DNA from: Phycisphaerae bacterium
GTDB taxonomy: Bacteria; Planctomycetota; Phycisphaerae; UBA1845; Fen-1342
Length of the DNA: 64,000 nt
NCBI GenBank assembly: GCA_028279405.1
Contig: JANQNU010000088.1
Span: 62,001 to 126,000 of the forward strand
Direction of reading: 5' to 3'
This document shows positions 36,186-44,535 of the stretch, in pieces. Position numbers and translations under genes: made by a program. The notes beneath the pieces are model-generated. The model had not been told where the DNA came from. It ran no database searches and saw only the letters and a program-made list of their open reading frames with translations. The first letter of the stretch is position 1. The number at the start of each line of letters is the position of its first letter.

Positions 36186-36276
36186 AGCACAAACGACATC
36201 GCATGGCGAAACGCCGTGCCCATACTGATGGAAGGTTGAACCAAGCGCCACGGCTAGACCTTCCATCTTTTTTTTT
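36186..36276 (+). ncRNA. Candidate small structured RNA (~90 nt)
   Basis: Two hairpins are separated by seven bases and nothing downstream on this strand could be its reading frame. Hairpin 1 is GCATGGCG / CGCCGTGC with loop AAA (36201-36219, one G-U pair). Hairpin 2 is GATGGAAGGT / ACCTTCCATC (36227-36236 and 36258-36267) followed by nine T. The next gene beyond the terminator is on the other strand, so this is neither a leader nor a gene's 3' end. The 5' end is estimated from the promoter. No known RNA family was recognised. Confidence 0.5.
36227..36276 (+). terminator. Strong intrinsic terminator of the candidate small RNA
   Basis: A perfect 10-bp stem with a 21-nt loop is followed by TTTTTTTTT (36268-36276). 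The left flank has no A run, so it acts for the + strand only. Confidence 0.85.
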
Positions 36277-36408
36277 GCGCCTCACGCGGCGTTCACAAAC
36301 GAAGCATCAAGCGCGTCGTTGCCGGCTCAAAGCTGCACTGCATGATTCGCAGGCAGGCGCGAACAACTCAAGAAACAGAAGACCACGGTGCGTTGGAGCG
36401 TGTCAGGC

Positions 36409-38094
36409 TTATGCGGGTGGACCGAGCGTAGCGCCCGACTCCGAATCGGACCGGGGAACGGCCGGAAGGCGTACATGAAACTCCGCGCCGCCTTCCCTCG
36501 GGCAGACCAGTTCGATTTCGCCGCCCATCTCGGTGACGATCTTACGCGCCACCGCCAGACCGAGCCCGGTTCCGCCGTGCCCCTTCGTGGAGTGAAACGG
36601 TTCGAATATCCGGCTGCGTTCAGCCTCCGGCACACCTGGCCCGTTGTCCACGACAACGATCTCCGCCATTCGCCGACCGGCATCATAGCGCGTGCGGACG
36701 TTGATCACGCCGCTGCCGACGTTTACTGCATCGATCGCGTTTTCGAGCAGGTTGAGCACGACCTGGTGCACGCCGTTGGAATCCAGTGGGATCGGCGGCA
36801 TCGCGTCATCGAGCTCCGCCAGCAGCACGGCCTGGGCGTCGTCCGCGGGCTTCTGCATCAACTCCACGACATCGTCCACGAGCTTGTTGATCTGCATCAT
36901 CACCAGCCGCGGCTCGCGCTGTTTGCTGAACGCGAGCATGTTCAGCATCAGGTTGTAGCAGCGGTTGAGGTTGCGTTCGACGATTCGCCAGCCTTGGGTG
37001 GTCACGGCGAAATCGCGACGATCGAGACCGCGTTCGATCAGGTCGGCGCCGCTGCGCATTCCCTGAAGGATGTTCTTGATGTAGTGCGAAAGATATGCGA
37101 CTGTCTCCCCGGCCGCCGCGAGCCGCTCGCGCTCCAGGTGCGATTGCACGAGCCGTGCGTTCTCGATCGCCAGTCCCGTCTGATACCCGATCGCGGTCAG
37201 CAACCGCAGCTCGTACTCGTTGTACGTGTGTCGCGTGACGGTCGAGTCCAGATGGATCACGCCGAGAATCTGCTCACGAGCAACGATCGGCGCGACGATC
37301 ACCGAGCGCATGCCGAGATTCTGCACGCTCTTGCCACTGCGGAACCGCTCGTCGGCAACGACATTCGAGCAGAGCACGCCCTCTCGTGACTCGATGACAT
37401 GGTTGATGATTGTCCGCGACGTCATGATCGACGTCGGCTTGTCCTCTGACTCCTCATCATCCGCGCCCTGCCGCCGACGAAATCGTACGACATCGGGCAG
37501 CAGTTCCTGCGTCGCCTCGTCCCGAACGAAGATCACCCCGCGATCCACATCGAGCTCTTCAAAGATGATGTCCATCACCCGCGCCAACAGCTGCTCCGGC
37601 TGCAACAGCGTTCCGATGACGTCGGTCAGCTCGCGCATCACCTTCCAGGCCTTGACCGCGTAGGCCGTCTCGGGCGCCGCCATGATCACGCTGTCCTCGT
37701 TCGACGGCACACTCGCCATGATCGAGGAATCCACCGCCAGCTGCCCCGCGTCGAGCGAGACGAGATCCATCGGAATGCTCTTGCCCGTCAACTGGTGCAC
37801 CGACTCGTCGCCGGCATAGACCATCAGCGTGCTACCGACACGAATCTGATCGCCATGTTTGAGCCGGGCGTTCTTCTGCAGACGTACGCCGTTGAGGTAG
37901 GTGCCGTTCGCGCTATGCAGGTCGGCGATGATCCAGGTCCCCTCCTCGTCACGGCGCAGCTCGGCGTGCCGTCTACTTACAGTCTGGTCGGTCAGCGGGA
38001 CCTGCTCGCTCCCGCGCCCGATCAACACGACATCGTCCGGTGTCTTGAGGGTACGACCCTTGTCCGGGCCTTGTAGCACCATCAGAGTGGCCAA
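36409..38094 (-). CDS. FHA-GAF sensor histidine kinase
   Basis: 561 aa from TTG 38094 (GGAG 6 nt upstream); ATG 38082, four codons in, is the alternative. An FHA domain at ~5-95 (VLIGRGSEQVPLTDQTVSRRHAEL, SANGTYLNG) is followed by a GAF domain at ~150-320 (LLARVMDIIFEELDVDRGVIFVRDE, LGVIHLDST). The kinase core has the H-box AYLSHYIKNILQGM, N-box LLENAIDAV, VDNGPGVP, FEPFHSTKGHGGTGLGLAVARKI. No receiver domain or transmembrane helix is present, so it is a cytoplasmic sensor. FHA suggests that it reads phosphothreonine, perhaps from the neighbouring kinase. Confidence 0.92.
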   Translation of the reverse strand: MATLMVLQGPDKGRTLKTPDDVVLIGRGSEQVPLTDQTVSRRHAELRRDEEGTWIIADLHSANGTYLNGVRLQKNARLKHGDQIRVGSTLMVYAGDESVHQLTGKSIPMDLVSLDAGQLAVDSSIMASVPSNEDSVIMAAPETAYAVKAWKVMRELTDVIGTLLQPEQLLARVMDIIFEELDVDRGVIFVRDEATQELLPDVVRFRRRQGADDEESEDKPTSIMTSRTIINHVIESREGVLCSNVVADERFRSGKSVQNLGMRSVIVAPIVAREQILGVIHLDSTVTRHTYNEYELRLLTAIGYQTGLAIENARLVQSHLERERLAAAGETVAYLSHYIKNILQGMRSGADLIERGLDRRDFAVTTQGWRIVERNLNRCYNLMLNMLAFSKQREPRLVMMQINKLVDDVVELMQKPADDAQAVLLAELDDAMPPIPLDSNGVHQVVLNLLENAIDAVNVGSGVINVRTRYDAGRRMAEIVVVDNGPGVPEAERSRIFEPFHSTKGHGGTGLGLAVARKIVTEMGGEIELVCPREGGAEFHVRLPAVPRSDSESGATLGPPA

Positions 38095-38234
38095 GCGGGG
38101 CTCCGATTCGAGGACTCATTCGCAGCGAGGCGCAGCCGCACCCGATCCGGCATTCCAAGCCCGAACCAGGCGTCGACATCATCGAAACTGCGCCATCCAA
38201 CGACTCCCGGCGGTACGATGACAACGCGGCTCAT
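38082..38234 (-). CDS. Possible 50-aa ORF overlapping the histidine kinase start
   Basis: It opens MSRVVIVPPGVVGW and ends 13 bp inside the start of the kinase gene, an overlap typical of coupled genes. The hydrophobic start then becomes basic (FGLGMPDRVRLRL). The ribosome-binding site is poor and the frame stays open upstream to 38357. It may be a real small gene or chance. The remaining 38235-38397 shows nothing recognisable. Confidence 0.3.
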   Translation of the reverse strand: MSRVVIVPPGVVGWRSFDDVDAWFGLGMPDRVRLRLAANESSNRSPAWPL

Positions 38235-38397
38235 TATACCGCATTCCGCCGCGGACTCCGACGCAGGACAGCGAAACCGCACCGCAACGGCCGCGTGCCC
38301 GGCACGCCCCTTTTCCTGAGTCGTGAAATCCGGCGCCATCCAATCGTTGAACCACATCAGCAGACGTGTTGCAGCGTCGCCCGCGAGGGGACCGTCG

Positions 38398-39528
38398 TCA
38401 ATTCGGCGCCTCTCCGACCGGGTACATCGGCCGCGGCGTGGAAGTCGGCTGAACCGGGGCGGGCCGGCCGGTCGCCGGACGGATCTCCGCCGATCGTGGC
38501 GTGCGCGACTCGGCGGTCTGAATCAGGTTGATCGAGCGAATGAGCACGCTCCGTACCGGACGGTTCGCGCGGTCCGTCTGAACCCGCGCAATCTGCTCCA
38601 GTGTCTGTAGCCCGCCGGCGTCCCGCACGCGGCCGATCACCGTGTACTGCCCGTCGAGCTCCGGCAAGCGCGCCAGCGCGATGAAGAACTGGCAACTCGC
38701 CGAATCGGGATCGTCCTGACGATGCGACATGCAAAGCGTCCCGGCCTCGACCGGGGTATCTGTAAACTCGCCCACGACGGTTCGCCCGTCCGGCCGGGTT
38801 CCCTGCCCGTTGGACAATGGACAACCGCCGGAGATCACGAAATTGGGGATCACGCGGTGCAGCGAAAGTCCGTTATAGAACCCCTCACGCACCAACTCGA
38901 GGAAGTTCTCGACATTCCGTGGCGCCGCCTCGTACTGCAGCGCAAAGGTCACCTTGCCATAGTCGGTGACGAACACGGCATCCCGAGGCGCATCCACGCG
39001 AAAACGCGTCTCCGCCTGCGGCCCGCCCTCGCCGAACGGCCGCCATACCAGTCGGTATACACCCGGATAACGCGCCCCGCTCCAAACCTGCGCCAATGCC
39101 AGCTCGGCGCCCAACACGCCGTTGGGCGCAATCCGGACCTCTGCTCGGACCGGATCCCCGGACGTCGTTTGCGAGCCGATGGGCTTCAGTCGCTCATTTT
39201 CGTACGCCACCCACAGCGTTGGTTGTTCCCGCGTCCCTAACAGCCACTCGACCGGAAGCGCAACGCCGTCCGTGATCGCGTCGGCGCTACGCCGCGCATA
39301 CTGCAAGGTCTGATCGGAATCGGTGCGATTGATCACGAAAAAGCGGATACGAATCGAATCCTGGCGGAAAAAGATGCCGCGCGCCGCCTGTAGATCGACC
39401 GCGAGCGCTCCGGACGCCTGCGCCGCGTCCGGTGGCTCCGCCGCCGAACCACGTGTGTCGGCGAAGCATATGACGCTAGCGATTGCGAACAAATACCGTA
39501 CAAACGAACTGCAGCGTATAGATCGCAT
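38398..39528 (-). CDS. Secreted cyclophilin-type peptidyl-prolyl isomerase
   Basis: 376 aa. A signal peptide (MRSIRCSSFVRYLFAIASVICFADTRG region, cut near SAAE) precedes a beta-rich domain (~40-185) of unknown role. A cyclophilin domain (~188-335) follows with AAPRNVENFLELVREGFYNGLSLHRVIPNFVISGG, SASCQFFIAL and LDGQYTVIGRV. The tail is Pro-rich. It would catalyse proline isomerisation during folding of exported proteins. His/Arg in LHRVIPNF and the QFFI block are conserved, so it should be active. It lies 81 bp after the SerA-like gene on the same strand. Confidence 0.9.
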   Translation of the reverse strand: MRSIRCSSFVRYLFAIASVICFADTRGSAAEPPDAAQASGALAVDLQAARGIFFRQDSIRIRFFVINRTDSDQTLQYARRSADAITDGVALPVEWLLGTREQPTLWVAYENERLKPIGSQTTSGDPVRAEVRIAPNGVLGAELALAQVWSGARYPGVYRLVWRPFGEGGPQAETRFRVDAPRDAVFVTDYGKVTFALQYEAAPRNVENFLELVREGFYNGLSLHRVIPNFVISGGCPLSNGQGTRPDGRTVVGEFTDTPVEAGTLCMSHRQDDPDSASCQFFIALARLPELDGQYTVIGRVRDAGGLQTLEQIARVQTDRANRPVRSVLIRSINLIQTAESRTPRSAEIRPATGRPAPVQPTSTPRPMYPVGEAPN

Positions 39529-39609
39529 GTTATCCGGTTATACACGGCCCATCGCAGGTCGGTTTCAGCGTTTCCGTTCGATCGGCTACGCGTGGGAAAC
39601 GACCCGTTG

Positions 39610-40806
39610 TCAAACTACCGCTCGAAGCTCCAAGTGTAGCACATCCCCGAGGCCACGAATAGCGTCGACCGCCTCGCGGCTCGGTCGCTCGTCGAGCGCG
39701 ATGGTGCACCAGGCCGCCTTTGCCCCCTTGAAGACGCGGCTGGTGATCTCCTCGGCGTTGATCCCGTCGGCTCGGATCGCGTCCAGGATCGAGGCCATCA
39801 CGCCGACCTGATCCTTGACGCGCAGCACCAATTGCCACGTAGCGGGGCTGCGATCCATCAGATTGAGGCAATTTACCAGCTCCCCGGTGATCAGGAACGC
39901 CCGGATAATGCGCACCACCTCGGCGGCTGTCGCCTCGCGCGCCTGCGCGGTGAGCGCGCCAAGGTGCGGCGTCGCTACCACCCCGGGAGCCGAGAGCAGA
40001 TCACAACGAAACCGGCCCGACTCGCCGACCGGTTCCGAATCGAAGATGTCGATCCCGACGCGCAACTGCCGCTGTTCGATCGCGAGCCGAAGCGCGTCCT
40101 CATCGATCGCACCGGCGTCACCGAGGTGCACAAGCGTGGCCCCCGGCGCGAGGCACTCGAGAAACGAACCGTCAACGATGCGTGTGGCGTCGCCCTCGAA
40201 CGGAAGCAGCACGACAACATCACTGAGCCGCGCCAGCTCGCGCGGGTAGCTGCAGAACTCGACGCCGTCGTCCGGCTCGTGAAACTCGCCCGCCAGCGTC
40301 GGCATCCACCCGACGACGTGCATCCGATAAGCTTGTGCCAACTCGGCGACGCGCTGCCCCAGCCCCGCGTATCCCAGGATGCCCAACGTCCGCCCGGCCA
40401 ACCCGCGGGCCGCGTACTTTCCAGGATGCCATTGTCCATCGCGGAGAGCCAGGGTGTGCTCGACGATCCGCCGATCGAGCGCCACCACCAATCCCATAAC
40501 CAACTCCGCGACCGCGTCCGCGTGTCGGTTTGGGCAGTGCATCACGAACACACCTTGCCCGGACGCATCCTCTAGTGCGATGTCGCCGACCCCCTCGCCG
40601 GCCCGCACGATCATTTGCAGGATCTGGCCGCGCTCGATCACGTCGCCCGCAACCCGTTGGCTTCCCACGACCAGGATGCCGACATCCGTGATCGCCTCTG
40701 CCAGCTCGCCCGCCGGGCAGTCGGGCCGATAGTCAACCTCGGATCCGAGGGCCCGCAGCTGCTGCAGCGCCGCATCGGAGAGTTCGCATGCCACGAAGAT
40801 TCTCAT
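39610..40806 (-). CDS. SerA-like D-2-hydroxyacid dehydrogenase with ACT domain, atypical active site
   Basis: 398 aa. The N-terminal substrate half has IVRAGEGVGDIAL. The NAD domain opens TLGILGYAGLGQRVAELA, with an extra residue pair in the glycine loop. E258 (DIFDSEP) and H281 (TPHLGA) are in place. The position of the catalytic Arg (ARGG in SerA) reads LGDAGAIDEDAL, with Asp230. The C-terminus (~326-398) is an ACT domain (LVLRVKDQVGVMASILDAI). It resembles 3-phosphoglycerate dehydrogenase, but the missing Arg makes that reaction uncertain. Confidence 0.8.
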   Translation of the reverse strand: MRIFVACELSDAALQQLRALGSEVDYRPDCPAGELAEAITDVGILVVGSQRVAGDVIERGQILQMIVRAGEGVGDIALEDASGQGVFVMHCPNRHADAVAELVMGLVVALDRRIVEHTLALRDGQWHPGKYAARGLAGRTLGILGYAGLGQRVAELAQAYRMHVVGWMPTLAGEFHEPDDGVEFCSYPRELARLSDVVVLLPFEGDATRIVDGSFLECLAPGATLVHLGDAGAIDEDALRLAIEQRQLRVGIDIFDSEPVGESGRFRCDLLSAPGVVATPHLGALTAQAREATAAEVVRIIRAFLITGELVNCLNLMDRSPATWQLVLRVKDQVGVMASILDAIRADGINAEEITSRVFKGAKAAWCTIALDERPSREAVDAIRGLGDVLHLELRAVV

Positions 40807-40972
40807 GTCACCATCTCAGGTTCGCTCGGCATCGGCCCCGCCGACAAGAATACCATACTCGTCCGGCATACTCGGATTACAATCCAAATCGATCGCCGCG
40901 CCTATACTCCCCGTACGTTTGATCGGCGGCCGGCGGCGGCGGTCCGAAACACATCCTGCACAAGGCACCGAT

Positions 40973-42622
40973 ATGAAAGCATCCGATCTGTTCGTACAAG
41001 CACTCGAGAACGAGGGCGTCGAGTATATCTTCGGCATCCCCGGCGAGGAGAACCTCGACCTGCTCGAATCGCTGGCAGAGAGCCGCATTCGGCTCGTCTT
41101 GACCCGACACGAACAGGCCGCGGGTTTCATGGCCGCTACGTACGGACGCTTGACCGGCAAGGCCGGCGTTTGTCTCTCGACCCTCGGCCCTGGGGCGACG
41201 AACTTCGTCACCGCGGCTGCCTATGCGCAACTCGGCGCCATGCCGATGGTGATGATCACCGGACAAAAACCGATCAAGACCAGCAAACAAGGACATTTCC
41301 AGGTACTCGACGTGGTCGAGATGATGCGTCCGATCACCAAGTTCTCGAAGCAGATCGTCAGCGGCGACCGAATTCCATCGTTCGTCCGCGAGGCGTTCCG
41401 ACTCGTCGAGGAAGAACGGCCCGGAGCGGCGCTGCTCGAGCTTCCGGAGGACATCGCGCGCGAACAGACCGACGCGCAGCCCATCGCCGCCAGCGTCGTT
41501 CGCCGACCCACCGTCGAAGAGAAGGCCCTGCGCCGCGCCGTCGAGTTGATCGAATCCGCTCAGCATCCACTCCTGCTGGTCGGGGCGGGCGCCAACCGCA
41601 AGGTCACCTGTCGTATGCTGCGCCGATTCGTGGACAAACTCAGCATCCCGTTCTTCACGACGCAGATGGGCAAGGGCGTGGTTCCGGACGACCACGACCT
41701 ATGCCTCGGCAACGCCGCGCTCTCAACCGGCGATTTCGTGCATCGCGCGATCGATGCCGCGGACCTGATCCTCAATGTCGGACACGACGTGGTCGAGAAA
41801 CCGCCGTTCTTCATGCACCAGAACGGCCGGCAAGTAATCCACGTTAACTTCACCCCAGCGATCGTCGACCCCGTCTACTTTCCACAGACCGAGTTGGTCG
41901 GCGACGTCGCGAACAGCATCTGGCAGCTCTGCGAAGCACTCGAGCCCCAAGCACACTGGGATTTCACCTTCTTCCGTGAGGCGCAGCGCGCGATGCGCGC
42001 GCACGTCGAGACCGGAACGTCGGACGATCGTTTCCCGATCTATCCGCAACGGCTGGTGGCCGACCTGCGACGGGTTCTGCCCGAGAGCGGAATCATCGCG
42101 CTCGACAACGGCGTCTACAAGATCTGGTTCGCACGCAACTACCGCGCCTTCCAGCCCAACACCGTTCTGCTCGACAACGCGCTGGCCACGATGGGCGCAG
42201 GCCTGCCCTCCGCGATGGCGGCGAAGATCGTGCACCCGGATCGCAAGGTCGTCGCCGTCTGCGGCGACGGTGGCTTCATGATGAACGCGCAGGAAATCGA
42301 GACCGCCGTTCGGCTCAAACTCGATCTCGTGGTGCTCATATTGCGGGATGACGCGTACGGTATGATCAAATGGAAACAGAGCGACATGGGATTCCGCGAC
42401 TACGGTCTGGACTTCGGCAACCCGGACTTCGTCGCGTATGCGGCCGCGTACGGCGCGCACGGGCATCGGGTCGAGCAAGCCGCCGCACTCGCCCCGACGC
42501 TCACGCGTTGCCTCGAGAGCACCGGCGTTCACGTTATCGACGCCCCGGTCGACTATTCGGAGAACCACCAGATCCTCAATGAGCAACTGCCGCGGGCCGC
42601 TGATGCCCTGCAACCGTCGTAG
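40973..42622 (+). CDS. Acetolactate synthase-like TPP enzyme, large subunit
   Basis: 549 aa from ATG 40973 (AAGG 8 nt upstream). Pyrimidine-binding domain: GVEYIFGIPGEENLDLLESL and LTRHEQAAGFMAATYGRLTGKAG with the activating Glu. Central domain: PLLLVGAGANRK. Pyrophosphate domain: CGDGGFMMNAQEIETAVRL... LRDDAYGMIKW, the GDG...motif for Mg-TPP. It would condense pyruvate to acetolactate. No regulatory small subunit is adjacent. The 80-bp spacing to an aldehyde dehydrogenase suggests a joint keto-acid/aldehyde pathway instead of standard valine synthesis. Confidence 0.85.
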   Translation: MKASDLFVQALENEGVEYIFGIPGEENLDLLESLAESRIRLVLTRHEQAAGFMAATYGRLTGKAGVCLSTLGPGATNFVTAAAYAQLGAMPMVMITGQKPIKTSKQGHFQVLDVVEMMRPITKFSKQIVSGDRIPSFVREAFRLVEEERPGAALLELPEDIAREQTDAQPIAASVVRRPTVEEKALRRAVELIESAQHPLLLVGAGANRKVTCRMLRRFVDKLSIPFFTTQMGKGVVPDDHDLCLGNAALSTGDFVHRAIDAADLILNVGHDVVEKPPFFMHQNGRQVIHVNFTPAIVDPVYFPQTELVGDVANSIWQLCEALEPQAHWDFTFFREAQRAMRAHVETGTSDDRFPIYPQRLVADLRRVLPESGIIALDNGVYKIWFARNYRAFQPNTVLLDNALATMGAGLPSAMAAKIVHPDRKVVAVCGDGGFMMNAQEIETAVRLKLDLVVLILRDDAYGMIKWKQSDMGFRDYGLDFGNPDFVAYAAAYGAHGHRVEQAAALAPTLTRCLESTGVHVIDAPVDYSENHQILNEQLPRAADALQPS

Positions 42623-42702
42623 TCAACCACACGCGTGTTGCGACGACGGACGAAGGAAACTCGGACTCGTTCACCTGGCCATCGTTTGACGATCGGAACC
42701 CC

Positions 42703-44127
42703 ATGCGAGAAACGTACCCTTACTACCTCGGGAACAAGCCGCTGGCACCCAACGCGGATCTCCCGGTCATCGACAAGTACACGCAGGAAGTCGCGACCCG
42801 CGTCGCGCTGGCGGACGCCGACGCGATCGACCGCGGCATCGCTGCGGCTGTCGAGGCGACCGAGCCGATGCGCCGCCAGAAACCATACGAGCGACAAGCG
42901 GTGCTCAACCATTGCGTGAGCGCCTTCCAGGAGCGGTTCGACGAACTCGCGCAGGCACTGTGCATTGAAGCCGGGAAGCCGATCAAGGACAGCCGGGGCG
43001 AGGTGACCCGTCTGATCGACACGTTCCGCATCGCGGCCGAGGAAGCGGTGCGCATCGACGGTGAGGTGCTCAACCTCGAGGTCTCGGCCCGGGCGCGGGG
43101 CTACCGCGGAATGTACAAACGGGTCCCGATCGGCCCTTGCTCCTTTATCTCGCCGTTCAACTTCCCGCTCAATCTCGCGGCACACAAAGTGGCTCCCGCG
43201 CTCGCGGTCGGATGCCCGTTCGTGCTCAAGCCGGCCAGCCGCACCCCGATCGGCGCCCTGATCATCGGCGAGGTCCTGGCGGAGACCGATTTGCCACCCG
43301 GCGCGTTCTCGATCCTGCCCTGCCGCCGCGACGGTGCCGATCTGTTCACGGTCGACGAACGGCTCAAGCTCTTGAGCTTCACGGGTTCACCGGCCGTCGG
43401 CTGGGATCTGAAGGCGCGCGCCGGGAAGAAGAAGGTCGTGCTCGAACTGGGAGGCAACGCGGCCTGCCTCGTGGACGAGGACGCCGACATCCCGCAAGTG
43501 ATCGAACGGCTCATCGTCGGCGCGTTCTACCAGTCGGGGCAAAGCTGTATCAGCGTCCAGCGTATCCTCGTGCACGAACGCCTCTATGATGCATTTCGCG
43601 ACCAGTTCGTCGAAGCAACCCGGGCGCTGCACGCCGGCGATCCCAAGGACGAGTCCACGTTCATCGGCCCGATGATTGCCGAGAGCGAAGCGAAGCGGCT
43701 CGAAGGCTGGATCGACGCCGCCGTCCAGGCTGGCGGGCGACTGCTTTGTGGCGGAACGCGTGAGGGCACGCTCCTGGCGGCCACCCTTCTCGAGGATGTA
43801 CCGGCCGACACGAAGGTCTGCACGGAGGAGGCCTTCGGGCCCGTAGCAGTTCTTTCCCGGTTCGATGACTTCGACGCCGCGCTGGCGACGATCAATGACA
43901 GCGCGTTCGGCCTGCAAGCCGGCATCTTTACGCGGGACCTGCACAAGGCGCTGCGCGCCTGGGACACACTCGACGTCGGCGGCGTACTGATCAACGACGT
44001 CCCCTCGTGGCGGGTCGACAATATGCCCTACGGCGGGGTCAAGGACAGCGGCCTCGGCCGCGAGGGCATCCGTTACGCGATCGAGGATATGAGCGAGATC
44101 CGCCTGCTCGTGATTCGCGACGCCTGA
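42703..44127 (+). CDS. Aldehyde dehydrogenase family protein
   Basis: 474 aa, full ALDH length. Cofactor-binding motifs are SPFNFPLNLAAHKVAPALAVG and FVLKPAS. Catalytic motifs are LSFTGSPAVGWDLK, VVLELGGNAACLV (general base Glu) and FYQSGQSCISVQR (nucleophile Cys), with EEAFGPVAVL near the C-terminus. The sequence resembles NADP-type glyceraldehyde-3-phosphate or lactaldehyde dehydrogenases. The actual aldehyde is unknown. It follows the acetolactate-synthase-like gene on the same strand and is likely co-transcribed. Confidence 0.92.
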   Translation: MRETYPYYLGNKPLAPNADLPVIDKYTQEVATRVALADADAIDRGIAAAVEATEPMRRQKPYERQAVLNHCVSAFQERFDELAQALCIEAGKPIKDSRGEVTRLIDTFRIAAEEAVRIDGEVLNLEVSARARGYRGMYKRVPIGPCSFISPFNFPLNLAAHKVAPALAVGCPFVLKPASRTPIGALIIGEVLAETDLPPGAFSILPCRRDGADLFTVDERLKLLSFTGSPAVGWDLKARAGKKKVVLELGGNAACLVDEDADIPQVIERLIVGAFYQSGQSCISVQRILVHERLYDAFRDQFVEATRALHAGDPKDESTFIGPMIAESEAKRLEGWIDAAVQAGGRLLCGGTREGTLLAATLLEDVPADTKVCTEEAFGPVAVLSRFDDFDAALATINDSAFGLQAGIFTRDLHKALRAWDTLDVGGVLINDVPSWRVDNMPYGGVKDSGLGREGIRYAIEDMSEIRLLVIRDA

Positions 44128-44155
44128 CCGACCGTGTATGACCGATAAATTACAG

Positions 44156-44184
44156 TTGACAGTCGCACTCGCGGCGGCGATACT
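44156..44184 (+). promoter_or_regulatory. Predicted sigma-70-type promoter for the RRM gene
   Basis: TTGACA (44156-44161, perfect) and GATACT (44179-44184, 4 of 6) are spaced 17 bp. Initiation near 44191 would give a 5' leader of about 345 nt. Confidence 0.55.
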
Positions 44185-44190
44185 TCGCCC

Positions 44191-44535
44191 TGTACTTCTC
44201 TGATCACTCCTCTTCCCGAGGCGGGCCTTCTCGATACGGGTGCCCGTTCCTGAACCGGACTGGTCACTGAGGCTCATTCAGTTGATGGGCAGTGCTGTGC
44301 CCGGAGTGGTTCCGGTCGCCGCATCGCCAAACGGAAGTGCGGAACGCCGCACGATTATGAGAGCCCAACGATCCAGCTCGGCCTCTACGATGCGATACTC
44401 GGGTGTTTGCAATGGTCCACTTAGGAACCTGGCGCACGCGATGCAGACAATGGGGGTCTGCGACTGACGGTCGAATGATCATTCGATCCCAGCGCAGTTC
44501 GAGCAAATTCACCGGGCGCAAGAAGGAGATCCACG
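44191..44535 (+). ncRNA. Hairpin-rich leader of the RRM gene, or independent structured RNA
   Basis: There is no ORF. Successive local hairpins are ACTGA/TCAGT (44266-44282), GGGCA/TGCCC (44287-44302), the mutually exclusive CCGGA/TCCGG (44301-44315), GTGCGG with loop AACG (44337-44352), and GCAGAC/GTCTGC (44443-44461). The overlap of the second and third by two bases allows a switch between folds. The ribosome-binding site AGAAGGAG lies just before the gene. Long structured leaders are known for cold-induced RNA-binding protein genes; that use here is inference. Confidence 0.5.
44471..44486 (+). promoter_or_regulatory. Perfect 16-bp palindrome upstream of the RRM gene
   Basis: TCGAATGATCATTCGA is its own complement and ends 49 bp before the start codon. 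It could be a dimeric repressor operator or form a hairpin in the leader. Confidence 0.4.

Noticed and set aside
36203-36478. 91-codon + strand ORF over the small-RNA region
   Set aside because: It crosses the strong terminator and runs into the antisense end of the kinase gene; no family features.
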